This document shows, piece by piece, positions 42,412 to 52,191 of a stretch of DNA of 61,164 nucleotides. The DNA is from CAYQOX01 sp964419335 (GTDB lineage Bacteria > Hinthialibacterota > Hinthialibacteria > Hinthialibacterales > Hinthialibacteraceae), in the NCBI GenBank assembly GCA_964419335.1, contig CAYQOX010000031.1:1-61164 (forward strand). Reading direction: 5' to 3'. Numbering within the stretch: the first letter of the stretch is position 1; the number at the start of each line of letters is the position of its first letter. A program made the position numbers and the translations under genes. The notes beneath the pieces are model-generated. The model worked only from the letters and a program-made list of their open reading frames with translations, had not been told where the DNA came from and ran no database searches.

Positions 42412-43572
42412 TCACTTGCGGGTGGATTCGGGGACTTTCCAGGTGGCGGGGGCTTTGCCTAAAAGCGCGCGTAGGATTCCCCACAGGGCCGCAACATGCA
42501 TTAAGCAAAATTGGGCGCATAAAGTAAAAGGGCGCATCCATACGGGAGTGGCGTGCCGTTCCAGAAAAAAGAATCCGATCAACGCCATCAGCAGGAATAA
42601 TAGATTGCCCCACACAATTATGTGGGGGATGAGTTGATCCATCATAAAGAAGCCGCCAAAGAGCAGGATGAAAAGATAAGGCAGGGTAAACCAGCGTAAA
42701 AACTTATGCGACAAAAATTCCCACAGGCGTAGAGGCGTGCGCAGCATGACTGGCAGTAAGACCATAAATCCCCGCAATCCTCGAGCCACGATCCGCGAGG
42801 TGCGCTGTAACTCTTCATGGATGCCATGATGGGGCTTTTCGGACCCCTGGCACTCTTCCTCAAAAAATACATAATATCCCTTGGCTCCTACTCGCGCGGG
42901 GATCTCCAAATCATTGGCGATGCGCGTATCCAAGGTGTTGATCAACGAGCGCCTTACCGAAAGCAGCGAGCCACCGCCAACTAAAACACGTCCCAAGCGG
43001 CTCTCGGCACGTTTCAATGCATTTTCATATTTCCAATACAGCCCCGTGCCCCGTCCCACCGGGTTCCAATCCTTTTCGAGGGTGAAGATTAGCTGTCCCA
43101 CGACCGCGCCGGTACGTTCATCGCGGAAATGGCGAATGGCTTTGCGTAAGGCCTCAGGGTGCAGAAGCGTATTCGCATCGGTATAAAAGAGAATCTCTCC
43201 TGTGGCTTTCGGCAAGAGTTGATTGAGGGCGGCGTTCTTTCCTACGTGGTTTTCTAAGACGTGGCACTCGATGGCCTCGTCCGTTAAGAGTAAATCCGCG
43301 GTTCGATCGCTGGAGGCATCCGAAGCGGCTAAGATTTGCAATCGCTCGTGGGGATATTTCAAGCGTTTTAAACTCTCGATCTTCCCCGGCAGGACATCTT
43401 CTTCGTTATGAGCAGAAAAAAGGATCGTTACCGGGGGTGTATAGTCATCATCCGGCGTATGTTTTACCTCCAACACGCGGGAAAGCCCGTACAGAATGAC
43501 AGCATAACCGGCGTATACATACACCAATAAGACAAGGCATGACCAGAATAGGATTGAGAGTACAAGTTCCAT
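42412..43572 (-). CDS. glycosyltransferase family 2 membrane protein
   Basis: A 386-residue GT2 (GT-A fold) enzyme. A membrane helix at the N-terminus (about 3-25) precedes the catalytic domain: VTILFSAHNEEDVLPGKIES, ILAASDASSDRTADLL, the DxD-like TGEILFYTDANT, and later EEECQGSEKPHHG with a QRTSRIVARGLRG, corresponding to the ED and QxxRW-like positions. Three or four C-terminal helices follow (about 280-365). It transfers a sugar to an acceptor at the membrane; donor unknown. The start is uncertain: ATG at 43572 begins the helix but lacks an SD; a TTG at 43602 overlaps a strong hairpin. It follows xylB on the same strand with 71 bases between. Confidence 0.88.
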   Translation of the reverse strand: MELVLSILFWSCLVLLVYVYAGYAVILYGLSRVLEVKHTPDDDYTPPVTILFSAHNEEDVLPGKIESLKRLKYPHERLQILAASDASSDRTADLLLTDEAIECHVLENHVGKNAALNQLLPKATGEILFYTDANTLLHPEALRKAIRHFRDERTGAVVGQLIFTLEKDWNPVGRGTGLYWKYENALKRAESRLGRVLVGGGSLLSVRRSLINTLDTRIANDLEIPARVGAKGYYVFFEEECQGSEKPHHGIHEELQRTSRIVARGLRGFMVLLPVMLRTPLRLWEFLSHKFLRWFTLPYLFILLFGGFFMMDQLIPHIIVWGNLLFLLMALIGFFFLERHATPVWMRPFTLCAQFCLMHVAALWGILRALLGKAPATWKVPESTRK

Positions 43573-43590
43573 GGATGCGAGATCGACATG

Positions 43591-43618
43591 ACGGGGCGGC
43601 AAATCACCGCCCCGTTTT
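43591..43618. other. strong hairpin between xylulokinase and GT2 genes
   Basis: ACGGGGCGG (43591-43599) pairs with CCGCCCCGT (43607-43615), with a T-run on the plus strand only (43615-43618). On the minus strand, where both neighbours lie, no T-run follows, so it would act as a processing or attenuation structure in an xylB-GT2 transcript, or as a plus-strand terminator. Confidence 0.6.
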
Positions 43619-43643
43619 ATCTAAATGCAATGTTATCGTATCG

Positions 43644-45176
43644 TTATTTCGAAACCAACTGCGAGAGCGAATGACACGAATCCTGGATTTTCGGATAAAG
43701 CGAGCGGAAGACTTCGTAATAATCGTTATATTCTTTCGCCCGGGCTTCATTCGGCTGCGTCCGTTCTACCACCGAGATGATGGCGTCGCAGGCTTCGGGG
43801 ATTGAATTATACACCCCGGTGCCCACACCCGCCATGATGGCGGCGCCAAAGGCAGGGCCTTGATCTGAGCTGATGGTGGTGATTTCACAGCCGTAGATAT
43901 CGGCTTGCAGTTGTTTCCAAAACGCACTTTTCGCCCCGCCGCCGGTAGCGCGTACTTCCTGAATATTCACGCCCAGGTCACGGGCAATTTCGAGTGAATC
44001 GCGCATGGCGAAGGTAATTCCTTCCAGCACCGCGCGAATGAGGTGTGCGCGTTGATGGCGTATGGTGAGGCCGATGAATCCACCCCGGGCGTGAGGGTCT
44101 TTGTGAGGGGTGCGTTCGCCGGTGAGGTAAGGGAGGAAGGTTAAGCCTTCGCTGCCCACCGGGGCCTCGGCGGCCAATTTGGTCAAAATATCGTAGGGAT
44201 CTTTCCCGGCTTGTTCTGCTTGGGCGCGTTCAGAATCGGCCATCACATCGCGATACCACCGCAGCGACATGCCCGCGGATAAGATCACGCCCATCAAATA
44301 CCACAAATTTGGTACCGAGTGGCAGAAGGTATGCGCGCGTCCCTCGGGGTCGGTTTGACAGGTTTTGGAAGGCGACAAAACCACCCCGCTGGTGCCCAAG
44401 GAGGCGAGCATACGTCCCTCCACAACAACCCCGGTGCCCGTGGCACCGCAGGCGTTATCCGCCCCCCCGCCGACCACGGGGGTCCCTTCTTTCAAGCCGG
44501 TCATGGCCGCCACTTCGGCGCTTACGGTACCGCAAACGTCAGTCGATTCTTTCATGGGCGGCATCCACTCCCGAGGAATGCCGAGGGCATCGAGTATTTC
44601 GTTGCACCAATTCCGTTCTTTCACGTTGAAGAGCAGGGTTCCCGCGCCGTCGGAAACTTCCATGGCGATTTCGTCGGTTAAGCGAAAGCGGATGTAGTCC
44701 TTGGGTAAACACAAGGTTTTGGTTTTCTTGAAATTTTCGGGTTCCTTATTTTTTAGCCAAACCACTTTGGGAGCCGTGAATCCTGTTAAGGCGGGATTGC
44801 TGGCCAATTCCAAGAGTTTCTTTTCACCGATGAGGGAGGTGATTTCCTGGCATTCCTCCGCCGTGCGGTTATCGTTCCACAAAATCGCGTTCCGCACAAC
44901 TTGGTTCGATTCATCAAGAAAGACAGAGCCGTGCATTTGTCCTGAAAGGCCAATGCCTTTCACTTCGGCAGGAGGAACCCCGCTCTGTTCCATCACGGCT
45001 TTCAAACTTTTGGCGGCAGCATTCCACCAGTCTTCCGGATCTTGTTCCGTCCATCCAGGATAGGGGGTATGGAGTGGATATTCTTCTGTACAACTGGCTA
45101 CCGCACTTCCGGCTTCATCGAAGAGAACCGTCTTGGTTCCCGAAGTGCCTACATCAATCCCAATTAGATAAGCCAT
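43644..45176 (-). CDS. xylB: xylulokinase (FGGY family)
   Basis: A 510-residue FGGY carbohydrate kinase. The N-terminal phosphate-1 loop IGIDVGTSGTKTVLFD, the substrate block IGLSGQMHGSVFLDE with NAILWNDNRTAEE, and the C-terminal DNACGATGTG and LPYLTGERTPHKDP, RATGGGAKSAFWKQ motifs identify xylulokinase, which phosphorylates D-xylulose. GGAGAAAAAGG precedes the ATG. No xylose isomerase is nearby. It stands alone upstream of the GT2 gene, with a spacer containing a hairpin. Confidence 0.92.
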   Translation of the reverse strand: MAYLIGIDVGTSGTKTVLFDEAGSAVASCTEEYPLHTPYPGWTEQDPEDWWNAAAKSLKAVMEQSGVPPAEVKGIGLSGQMHGSVFLDESNQVVRNAILWNDNRTAEECQEITSLIGEKKLLELASNPALTGFTAPKVVWLKNKEPENFKKTKTLCLPKDYIRFRLTDEIAMEVSDGAGTLLFNVKERNWCNEILDALGIPREWMPPMKESTDVCGTVSAEVAAMTGLKEGTPVVGGGADNACGATGTGVVVEGRMLASLGTSGVVLSPSKTCQTDPEGRAHTFCHSVPNLWYLMGVILSAGMSLRWYRDVMADSERAQAEQAGKDPYDILTKLAAEAPVGSEGLTFLPYLTGERTPHKDPHARGGFIGLTIRHQRAHLIRAVLEGITFAMRDSLEIARDLGVNIQEVRATGGGAKSAFWKQLQADIYGCEITTISSDQGPAFGAAIMAGVGTGVYNSIPEACDAIISVVERTQPNEARAKEYNDYYEVFRSLYPKIQDSCHSLSQLVSK

Positions 45177-45583
45177 TTCCTTTTTCTCCTTAGGAAAAAT
45201 TCATTTGTGTTGAACATACTCAAAATGATATTGCTCGAGATGAGACTAAGATTCACAATACCATACACTCATTCAGCATGACAATAAATAACTAAGAAAA
45301 TATTCAGGGGGTCTATTTATTGATTTTCTGGGCTGAATCGAAGGATACATGCCTGGATTCGATTCTTTAAAACTTATAGGCGCTTGAAGCCTAAGCAGCC
45401 CAATGATACAATAAAGGGTATTCTCTTTGGCGTGCAAATAATTTACAACCAAAGTAAGAAAGAAAACTCCCTAAAACTAAGGGATACGTGTTGATTCTTT
45501 TTTCCATCCAGTTTCTACATAAATCAATTCATGGAAACGAGACACGTTTAAAAAAACAAAACGGATGTATTGGAGTATAACTC
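45177..45583. other. intergenic region between divergent xylB and serA
   Basis: About 407 bases that must hold both promoters and a long serA leader. I see AT-rich tracts and short dyads (for example around AGGCGCTTGAAGCCT near 45379) but no element I can name. Confidence 0.4.
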
Positions 45584-47176
45584 ATGAAATACAAAGTACT
45601 TGTAAGTGATCCCCTCGCACAAGAAGGGATCGACATTCTTCAAAGCCATTCTGAAGTGAAAGTCGATGTCAAACCAAAACTGCCACCGGAAGAATTGGTG
45701 AAAATCATTCCAGAATATGATGCGCTCGTCATCCGCAGCGGCACCAAAGTAACCGCCGATGTACTGCGAGCGGGAAAAAAATTGAAGGTGGTAGGCCGCG
45801 CCGGGGTCGGTGTCGATAATGTGGATTTAAAAACCGCGACCGAATGTGGGATTATCGTGATGAATACTCCTGGAGGCAATACCACTTCCACGGCCGAGCT
45901 GACTTGGGCTTTGTTGCTAAGTATGGCACGGAACATCACCCCTGCGAATATCTCCCTGCGCGAGGGACGCTGGGATCGAAAGAAATACACCGGCGCCGAG
46001 CTCTTTGGGAAAACGATTGGCATTATCGGATTGGGACGTATCGGTACCGTGGTGGGGAAACGCGCCTTGGCCTTCGGGATGAAAGTTCTGGCTTATGATC
46101 CTTTCACCTCGGCGGAGCAGATGAAGAAAGCGGGATTTGAAGCGGCCGATCTTGATACCCTGTTTTCGCAATCCGATGTGATCACGGTACACACCCCGAA
46201 AAACAAGGAAACGACACATCTGCTCGATGATCAAGCCTTTGCAAAAATGAAGAAAGGGGTGCGGGTGATCAACTGCGCCCGTGGGGGGATCATCGACGAA
46301 GAAGCGCTTGAACGCGCCCTGGAAAGCGGAAAATGCGCAGGCGCCGCACTCGATGTCTATGAGCAAGAACCACCGCCCGAGGATTTCCCTCTCATTAGCC
46401 GTGAGGATTGTCTCTGCACGCCCCACCTGGGTGCCTCTACGATGGAGGCGCAAACCAATGTTGCGGTCGACATCGCCAAAAATGTGCTTGATGTGTTGAC
46501 CGGGGGTGAAGTGCGAAACGCATTAAATATCCCCTCGGTTTCACCTGAACTCCAAGCGGTACTAGGACCCTATCTGGGCTTGGCAGAAAAGTTGGGGCAA
46601 TTTGCGATTCAATATCTGGGAAAACCGCTGGACAAATTGGAAATCACCTACGCGGGACCTCTTTCTTCCCACGACACTTCTTTTCTCACCATTGCGGTGC
46701 TGAAAGGGATCCTGACACCCATTATGACTGAGGAGGTCAACTACGTAAACGCACCTACTCTGGCCGACCAGCGTAATATTGATTACTCGGAAACCAAGTC
46801 GCCAAAAGCGGGTGAATATACCAATTTAATTAAAGTCAAACTAACCTCTGGGGATACGACGGTGGAAGTGAGCGGCACCAACTTTGGTGAAAACGATCCT
46901 CGAATTGTAATCGTGGATGGATATCATATCGATGCGAAACCCTACGGCAATATCCTCTTTTTCAAAAATCAAGACGAACCCGGAGTCATCGGCCACATTT
47001 GTGGTATTTTAGGGAAGAACAACATCAATATTTCGGATATGACCTTAGGACGGATGGATCGAAAAGGCGGGTATGCGGTTACCGTTTGTAACGTAGATCA
47101 GACTGTACCAAAAAGCGTCTTGGATGAATTGCATACCTATGAGAAATGCATCGATATCTTCGCCATTGAATTATAA
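45584..47176 (+). CDS. serA: D-3-phosphoglycerate dehydrogenase
   Basis: SerA oxidises 3-phosphoglycerate in serine synthesis. The 530-residue protein is of the long type: a substrate domain (1-95 and 290-320), a Rossmann domain with GIIGLGRIGTVVGKR near 145-160 and the HTPKNKETTHLL/NCARGGIIDEEAL blocks, the catalytic His in CTPHLGASTMEA, an intervening ASB domain (about 325-450) and a C-terminal ACT domain (about 455-530, GVIGHICGILGKNNINISDM) for allosteric control, usually by serine. All active-site residues are present. mqnA follows on the same strand after about 90 bases. Confidence 0.96.
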   Translation: MKYKVLVSDPLAQEGIDILQSHSEVKVDVKPKLPPEELVKIIPEYDALVIRSGTKVTADVLRAGKKLKVVGRAGVGVDNVDLKTATECGIIVMNTPGGNTTSTAELTWALLLSMARNITPANISLREGRWDRKKYTGAELFGKTIGIIGLGRIGTVVGKRALAFGMKVLAYDPFTSAEQMKKAGFEAADLDTLFSQSDVITVHTPKNKETTHLLDDQAFAKMKKGVRVINCARGGIIDEEALERALESGKCAGAALDVYEQEPPPEDFPLISREDCLCTPHLGASTMEAQTNVAVDIAKNVLDVLTGGEVRNALNIPSVSPELQAVLGPYLGLAEKLGQFAIQYLGKPLDKLEITYAGPLSSHDTSFLTIAVLKGILTPIMTEEVNYVNAPTLADQRNIDYSETKSPKAGEYTNLIKVKLTSGDTTVEVSGTNFGENDPRIVIVDGYHIDAKPYGNILFFKNQDEPGVIGHICGILGKNNINISDMTLGRMDRKGGYAVTVCNVDQTVPKSVLDELHTYEKCIDIFAIEL

Positions 47177-47264
47177 GTCGAACTAGAGTGAAATAGAGCC
47201 AACAAGGTTGGGGACGAGATGGAATCGTCCCCATTTCTATCCCGGCTTTATTCGAGGTTCAACT

Positions 47265-48026
47265 TTGAATACACCACCACGCATCGGCATCGTGCCTTAC
47301 ACCAACACCATTCCATTGGAGCACTATCTCCCGCAGAGCCTACCTCAGGCCTCTATGATTCGTGAAGTTCCATCCAAACTTGCGCAGCTGCTTGCGAATG
47401 GAGAGATCGATATCGCGATGCTCTCATCGATTGAGCTCCTGCGCCATCCTGAATATCGTTACATTCCCGGGATTGGTATTTGTGGAGATGGAACCGTCAA
47501 AAGTGTACGTCTGTTCACCGAAAAAACTCCTTGGGATGTGACGAGCGTGGCTCTAGACCAAAGTTCACTCAGTTCGATCATGATGACCCGGATTATTTAC
47601 AAACACCATTGGAATATCCAGCCTGAGTTTGTGTCCTTTTCGCCTCCGATCGAAAAGGGCTTGCAAGTTGCAGAGGCCGCGATCTCGATCGGCGATCCGA
47701 CGTTTCAATTTTCTCAGCCTGGGATTCATCATTGGGATATGGGAGAAGTATGGAAGAAATTCAGCCAAAAACCTTTTATTTATGCCCTATGGATAACCCG
47801 ACCCGGGATTGACCCCGAAGAATACGCTCCTGCGTTTCATGAAGCGAAACAACGGGGTACCAACGACATCGAGCGACTTGCCCACCTTTGTGCCCAACGT
47901 TTCTCGCAAACGCCGGCTTTTTATTACGAATATTTAACCAACAATATTTACTATGACGTCGGTCAGAAGGAACTCGAGGGGATGCATTCTTTCTTTCAAC
48001 TCGCGAAGCCTTTTCTTGATGAGTAG
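47265..48026 (+). CDS. mqnA: chorismate dehydratase MqnA (futalosine menaquinone pathway)
   Basis: MqnA converts chorismate to 3-enolpyruvylbenzoate, the first step of the futalosine route to menaquinone. The 253-residue protein resembles a periplasmic-binding-protein fold: RIGIVPYTNTIPLEHYL at the N-terminus, then DIAMLSSIELLRHP, the substrate-binding region SVALDQSSLSSIMMTRII and EAAISIGDPTF. I choose the TTG at 47265: GAGG lies 7 bases upstream and the family motif starts within seven codons. The alternative TTG at 47208 would add residues of no similarity. Other mqn genes are not in the window. It converges with the cytochrome gene at a shared terminator. Confidence 0.85.
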   Translation: MNTPPRIGIVPYTNTIPLEHYLPQSLPQASMIREVPSKLAQLLANGEIDIAMLSSIELLRHPEYRYIPGIGICGDGTVKSVRLFTEKTPWDVTSVALDQSSLSSIMMTRIIYKHHWNIQPEFVSFSPPIEKGLQVAEAAISIGDPTFQFSQPGIHHWDMGEVWKKFSQKPFIYALWITRPGIDPEEYAPAFHEAKQRGTNDIERLAHLCAQRFSQTPAFYYEYLTNNIYYDVGQKELEGMHSFFQLAKPFLDE

Positions 48027-48072
48027 AACATCCAACCATTCCTAACAATCTTCCCGATTTTTTTCATTTATG

Positions 48073-48113
48073 AAAAAGCCCCTAGAGGGTTAAACCACCT
48101 AGGGGCTTTCTTT
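48073..48113. terminator. bidirectional terminator between mqnA and the decaheme cytochrome
   Basis: AAAGCCCCTAG (48075-48085) pairs with CTAGGGGCTTT (48099-48109), an 11-bp stem with T-rich tracts on both strands (TTTCTTT to the right, TTTTTCAT on the minus strand). It serves both convergent genes. Confidence 0.88.
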
Positions 48114-48130
48114 AAATGAGAGGATAACTC

Positions 48131-50143
48131 TTAGTTGTTATGCTCCAACCAGGTGCGTACCCATGTGGATGGAGGCGCGATCACTTCTTCCGAATTCAGG
48201 AATTCTTGATCCTGATGGATTTGGGTGATATCCGAACTGGTGCCGGCTGCGTGGCACTGAGCGCAAATTTCAGAGCCATCATCGGAGACGAAGTTATTGG
48301 CGTGATCGATAGCATCCTGCGAATCATGGCAAGAGGTACAAGCCGCCATGGTTGCGCCCATGAAGACGATCTCACCCTCTTTGTTTTCAAATTCGATGGG
48401 CTCGACGGTTTCCGCCAGTGGCAGAGAAGGGACATCTTCCACGTGGCAAATCGAGCATTCTTGATTCTTCCCAGGGAAGAGTACATCGTTGTAATTATGC
48501 GCTCTTTCGCCATAGCCATAAACGGTGTAATCCTGGTTGAGATCATGCCCGCGGTGGATCTTGTGGATCATATACCCCATGCTGACCGACTCGCCGCCCA
48601 TGACCTCTTCGGGACGACGGCCGATATCACTCATTTTTGGGTTATGGCACATGACACAGTAATCGACGTTATTGCGCAGTGAACCATGGAAGGAAAGTTC
48701 GCCATGGCACGCATTGCATTTGGCTTCGTCCACGATCTCACGACGAGGCATAAGTTCACTTTCACCAACCGCTGCGATCTCGACTGGGTTTCTTGCAGCT
48801 TCAGTGACTTCGGTATCATCGAGAGTCACATTCCGACGCACTTCCATGGAAAAGCCATAGGTGCCTCCGGCATCCACAGGAAGAGGTTCTTCAAAAGTGT
48901 AAATGTATTCGTTATCCCCTTGGGGTTCGGCACCGGTGGCATCTTCGCTCAAGTAGTGGGTGTAATCATCAGTGGTGCCCGCATAGGTGATTCTTAAGGT
49001 TCTGAGTCCTGAGAAGTCGACTTCAGAACCATCCCCATTGGCGACATAAAAACGAACCACAGGAGGCACTCCCGCTTCCATATTGCTGATTTCTAAGATT
49101 TCGGCTTCCAGACCGGGCATCTCCTCGGACTGGGTGGGAATCGTGTGCGCCGCTTCAACAGCGATCACGCCGCCTTCTTCAGGGGGGTGGCATTGAGCGC
49201 AGGAGTTGTCATCGGCTTGTGCGATGTGGCCAATGCCCTCTTCGAAATCGATGTTATCGTGGCATGAACCACAGGCGCGACGGCTGGGAGCGGTTTTATA
49301 GACGTCCGCTTGCACACCATCATGGCAGATGGTGCAGTTTCGATTATCGGTGGGGAACTCGACATGCGAGTAATCATGTTCGCTTTGGCGATACCCAATG
49401 ATCTTATACTCACCGCCTTCTTGAACGCTGGGCAAATTGGCGCCCATGTGAATCTTGTGGGTCATTTCCGTCATATCGACGGAATTGCCGGTATCGGGAT
49501 CGGTGGTTTGGGGAGAGTGGCAAAGAATACAAAGGCCTACAGCGCGACGGGCACCGCCATGAATTCCCATACCGGTATGGCATTTATTACATCCTTCTGT
49601 GGTGACCACTTTGCGAAGAAATTCCACCTCGTTACCGTCAGGAACAAAATGATAAAGAGGGTTAGCTGCATAGAGGGGAGCATCGTCTTCATCTTCAACG
49701 ACCAACTCCAACTGTCCGCCGACCGTATGGGTCGCGGTTGCGTCATAATCATTGGGGAGAGCGGTATCAAAGGTATAAAAGTATTTCCCCGTCTCCACTT
49801 CAGTATATTCACCACCGGAATCATACGTCGCTTGCTCTGCAGAAGCGCCAGCGTTTTCTTCACCTTCCGGCACGGTTTGTACGCTGGTGGTGTAGCTATG
49901 GTAAACCATGCTTCCCTTGTCCGCGTCGAGCACATCCAATTTAGCGATCATGAACCCGCGAATGCTCACATCCTCTAACGTTAACGGATCACCTGCATCA
50001 TTCTTCAAAGTGAATGTTACTTCCGGTTTCAGTTCATCGTTAATATTCACATCTTCGATGGTCACTTGCAGACCTTGAGCCCAACTTCCCATAGCAAGGA
50101 TAAACATTAGTCCTGCGGTTCCTAAACACTTCGTTACCTTCAT
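48131..50143 (-). CDS. OmcA/MtrC-family decaheme c-type cytochrome
   Basis: A 670-residue secreted protein with a signal peptide (MKVTKCLGTAGLMFILAMG) and ten CxxCH haem motifs: CNKCH, CILCH, CTICH, CGSCH, CAQCH, then CNACH, CVMCH, CSICH, CTSCH, CAQCH. The two five-haem groups are separated by a beta-rich domain, and another beta domain precedes the first group, the OmcA/MtrC layout. These cytochromes move electrons to extracellular acceptors such as metal oxides. No lipobox is seen, so outer-membrane attachment must be by another route, or the protein is periplasmic. No MtrA/MtrB partners are nearby. The upstream region is AT-rich. Confidence 0.93.
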   Translation of the reverse strand: MKVTKCLGTAGLMFILAMGSWAQGLQVTIEDVNINDELKPEVTFTLKNDAGDPLTLEDVSIRGFMIAKLDVLDADKGSMVYHSYTTSVQTVPEGEENAGASAEQATYDSGGEYTEVETGKYFYTFDTALPNDYDATATHTVGGQLELVVEDEDDAPLYAANPLYHFVPDGNEVEFLRKVVTTEGCNKCHTGMGIHGGARRAVGLCILCHSPQTTDPDTGNSVDMTEMTHKIHMGANLPSVQEGGEYKIIGYRQSEHDYSHVEFPTDNRNCTICHDGVQADVYKTAPSRRACGSCHDNIDFEEGIGHIAQADDNSCAQCHPPEEGGVIAVEAAHTIPTQSEEMPGLEAEILEISNMEAGVPPVVRFYVANGDGSEVDFSGLRTLRITYAGTTDDYTHYLSEDATGAEPQGDNEYIYTFEEPLPVDAGGTYGFSMEVRRNVTLDDTEVTEAARNPVEIAAVGESELMPRREIVDEAKCNACHGELSFHGSLRNNVDYCVMCHNPKMSDIGRRPEEVMGGESVSMGYMIHKIHRGHDLNQDYTVYGYGERAHNYNDVLFPGKNQECSICHVEDVPSLPLAETVEPIEFENKEGEIVFMGATMAACTSCHDSQDAIDHANNFVSDDGSEICAQCHAAGTSSDITQIHQDQEFLNSEEVIAPPSTWVRTWLEHNN

Positions 50144-50551
50144 GACTTTACTCCTTCATTGTCAAAATCTTCCCTTGAAAAGGATTAACCTTATTGCCAG
50201 TTAACCAAAAAATAAACCAAGAATTATTTAATTGATATACGAACTGAGGTTTCCTGTCAACATGAAAATTAACTTATATGATAAATTTGGTTAAACAATT
50301 ATATAAAAAACAAACCTTAGATATTACTAACAAAACTTTTGGTTTATAGAAGCAACACACTGTAATCATTGGTTTTATCAAATGCTATATAATTTATTTG
50401 GAATATAGATACAAACGAATATGGAAGTTAAAAGATGACCAGAAAGGATTAAAATATTTAGTTATTGATACGAAGATAAATAACCAAAATTTAGACTACA
50501 TTGTTTATGTAATAAGTAAACAATTAACCAGAAAGGCAATCGGATTTTTGG
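50144..50551. other. AT-rich intergenic region upstream of the cytochrome gene
   Basis: About 408 bases with a very high AT content. It should carry the cytochrome promoter (minus strand). A 71-codon plus-strand frame begins near 50398 and overlaps the peptidase gene; it lacks an SD and a recognisable motif and I do not call it. Confidence 0.4.
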
Positions 50552-51631
50552 CTACAAAATCAGCATATCGGTGGGCGTTTGATTCAGGACTTCACACCCA
50601 TCGTCACGAATGACGGCCATATTTTCGATGCGAAGACCGCCTTGGCCTTCGACATAGAGTCCGGGTTCAATCGTCACCACTTGGCCGTTTTGCAAAAGAT
50701 TCTCGGAGAGATAAGACAAACGCGGCGCTTCGTGTACTTCCAGGCCTACGCCGTGCCCCAGGCCATGGATAAACAGGTGATCGTACCCGTTTTCACGAAT
50801 GAGTCCGCGAGCGAATTCGTCAGCTTCCTTGCCATGAACTCCCGTTTTGGTACATTCGGCGGCTCGGCGATTGGCTTGGTGCACGATTTCGTACATGGAT
50901 TTAAATTCCGTATTGTTAGGTTCACCGAAAAATACGGTACGGGTGATATCAGAGCAATAGCCTTGATAGACACAGCCAAAGTCCATCAGGACAATATCGC
51001 CTTTGCGCAATGAATTGTCCGTGGGTTTGCCATGGCAGAAGGAAGAGCGAGGGCCAAAGAGGACGAGGGATTCAAACGATTCTTTCTCGGCGCCGGCTTT
51101 CCACATTTCATGTTCGATCAAATGGGCAAGTTCGCGTTCGGTCATCCCCTCGTTGATTTCCTCAAAGGCGCGGAACATGGCTTGTTCGGCGATGTGGAGG
51201 GATTTCCGGAGAAGGGCAATTTCTTCCTCATCTTTGACAGAGCGCGGCGTTTCGACCCCATCACGCTTTCCTAGGAAGGAACGGGCGTTAAGAGCCTGCA
51301 CCATATCTTCATAGCGTCCGTAGGTAAGATGATCGCTTTCGAACCAGATCACGGCCTTGGAAACATCTCCCAGGGTCTCGCGAACGGCTTCCCAGAGTTT
51401 ACGGGTTCCTTGAATCACCGGTTCATAATCGGCCACCTCTCGTTGGACCTGTTCTTGGTAACGGCCATCGGTGAGGATATAGCGTTTTTCGCGGCCGATA
51501 AGCAAGAGGGCATAGCTCCCTGTATAGCCTGACAAGTAGCGGATATTGGTCAGATTGGTGACTATAAACCAATCCGCGTTTTCTTCCTGTAATTGGGCTT
51601 GAATCAAAGCGGTACGTTTTAGGTGATTCAC
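50552..51631 (-). CDS. Xaa-Pro peptidase (M24 family)
   Basis: A 359-residue M24B metallopeptidase (Xaa-Pro aminopeptidase/dipeptidase type). The N-terminal creatinase-like domain is followed by the pita-bread domain with all five metal ligands: Asp in MDFGCVYQG, Asp in SDITRTVFF, His in GLGHGVGLEVHE, Glu in TIEPGLYVEG and Glu in LRIENMAVI. It cleaves N-terminal residues before proline. AAGGAGG lies upstream of the ATG. It begins 14 bases after bcp and is probably cotranscribed with it. PepP and PepQ types cannot be separated reliably here. Confidence 0.9.
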   Translation of the reverse strand: MNHLKRTALIQAQLQEENADWFIVTNLTNIRYLSGYTGSYALLLIGREKRYILTDGRYQEQVQREVADYEPVIQGTRKLWEAVRETLGDVSKAVIWFESDHLTYGRYEDMVQALNARSFLGKRDGVETPRSVKDEEEIALLRKSLHIAEQAMFRAFEEINEGMTERELAHLIEHEMWKAGAEKESFESLVLFGPRSSFCHGKPTDNSLRKGDIVLMDFGCVYQGYCSDITRTVFFGEPNNTEFKSMYEIVHQANRRAAECTKTGVHGKEADEFARGLIRENGYDHLFIHGLGHGVGLEVHEAPRLSYLSENLLQNGQVVTIEPGLYVEGQGGLRIENMAVIRDDGCEVLNQTPTDMLIL

Positions 51632-51645
51632 GAAAACCTCCTTCT

Positions 51646-52110
51646 TTATTCCTTCAATGCTTGGAGGACTTGGTCGGTGTGTCCATCCACTTTTACGTTG
51701 CGAAAGATTTTTTTAATGCGCCCATCTTTGCCGATGATAAAGGTGCTGCGCTCAATGCCCATGACCTTTTTACCGTACATATTCTTTTCTTTCAGCACTC
51801 CGTATTGATTACAGATTTCTTCTTTTTCATCGCTCAGCAAGAGAAAAGGGAGAGCCAATTTATCGACAAACTTTATGTGCGAATCGAGGCTATCCCGGCT
51901 CACGCCCAGCACCACCGCGTCTACCTCTTCGATCTTCTGGGTGTTATCCCGAAAGGAACAGGCTTCTTTGGTGCAGCCGGGGGTATGATCGCGGGGATAA
52001 AAATACAGCACTACTTGTTTCTGTCCTATGAAATCCTTTAAGGAAACTTTTTCTCCATTGCTCGCCGGCAAGGTAAAAGCGAGCGCCATTTTTCCTTCTT
52101 CGACAGCCAT
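51646..52110 (-). CDS. bcp: thioredoxin-dependent peroxiredoxin (Bcp/PrxQ type)
   Basis: A 154-residue PrxQ-type peroxiredoxin that reduces hydrogen peroxide and organic hydroperoxides. The peroxidatic Cys46 and the resolving Cys51 lie in FYPRDHTPGCTKEAC. The C-terminal GIERSTFIIGKDGRIKKIF strand is typical. I place the start at the ATG at 52110, with GGGAGGAG six bases upstream; six further codons of open frame upstream lack an SD. The peptidase gene follows after 14 bases. Confidence 0.95.
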   Translation of the reverse strand: MAVEEGKMALAFTLPASNGEKVSLKDFIGQKQVVLYFYPRDHTPGCTKEACSFRDNTQKIEEVDAVVLGVSRDSLDSHIKFVDKLALPFLLLSDEKEEICNQYGVLKEKNMYGKKVMGIERSTFIIGKDGRIKKIFRNVKVDGHTDQVLQALKE

Positions 52111-52191
52111 GTTTTCTCCTCCCATCACAGGATATATGGGTAAAATCTCATCATTATAACAACCATGTTCGAATAATTCGAATCAAGTCAT

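Noticed and set aside
49310..49978. 222-codon plus-strand frame inside the decaheme cytochrome gene
   Set aside because: The minus strand holds the ten haem motifs; the antisense frame has none and no SD.
50398..50613. 71-codon plus-strand frame before the Xaa-Pro peptidase gene
   Set aside because: It overlaps the peptidase 3' end, has no SD and no motif; the AT-rich region gives long chance frames.
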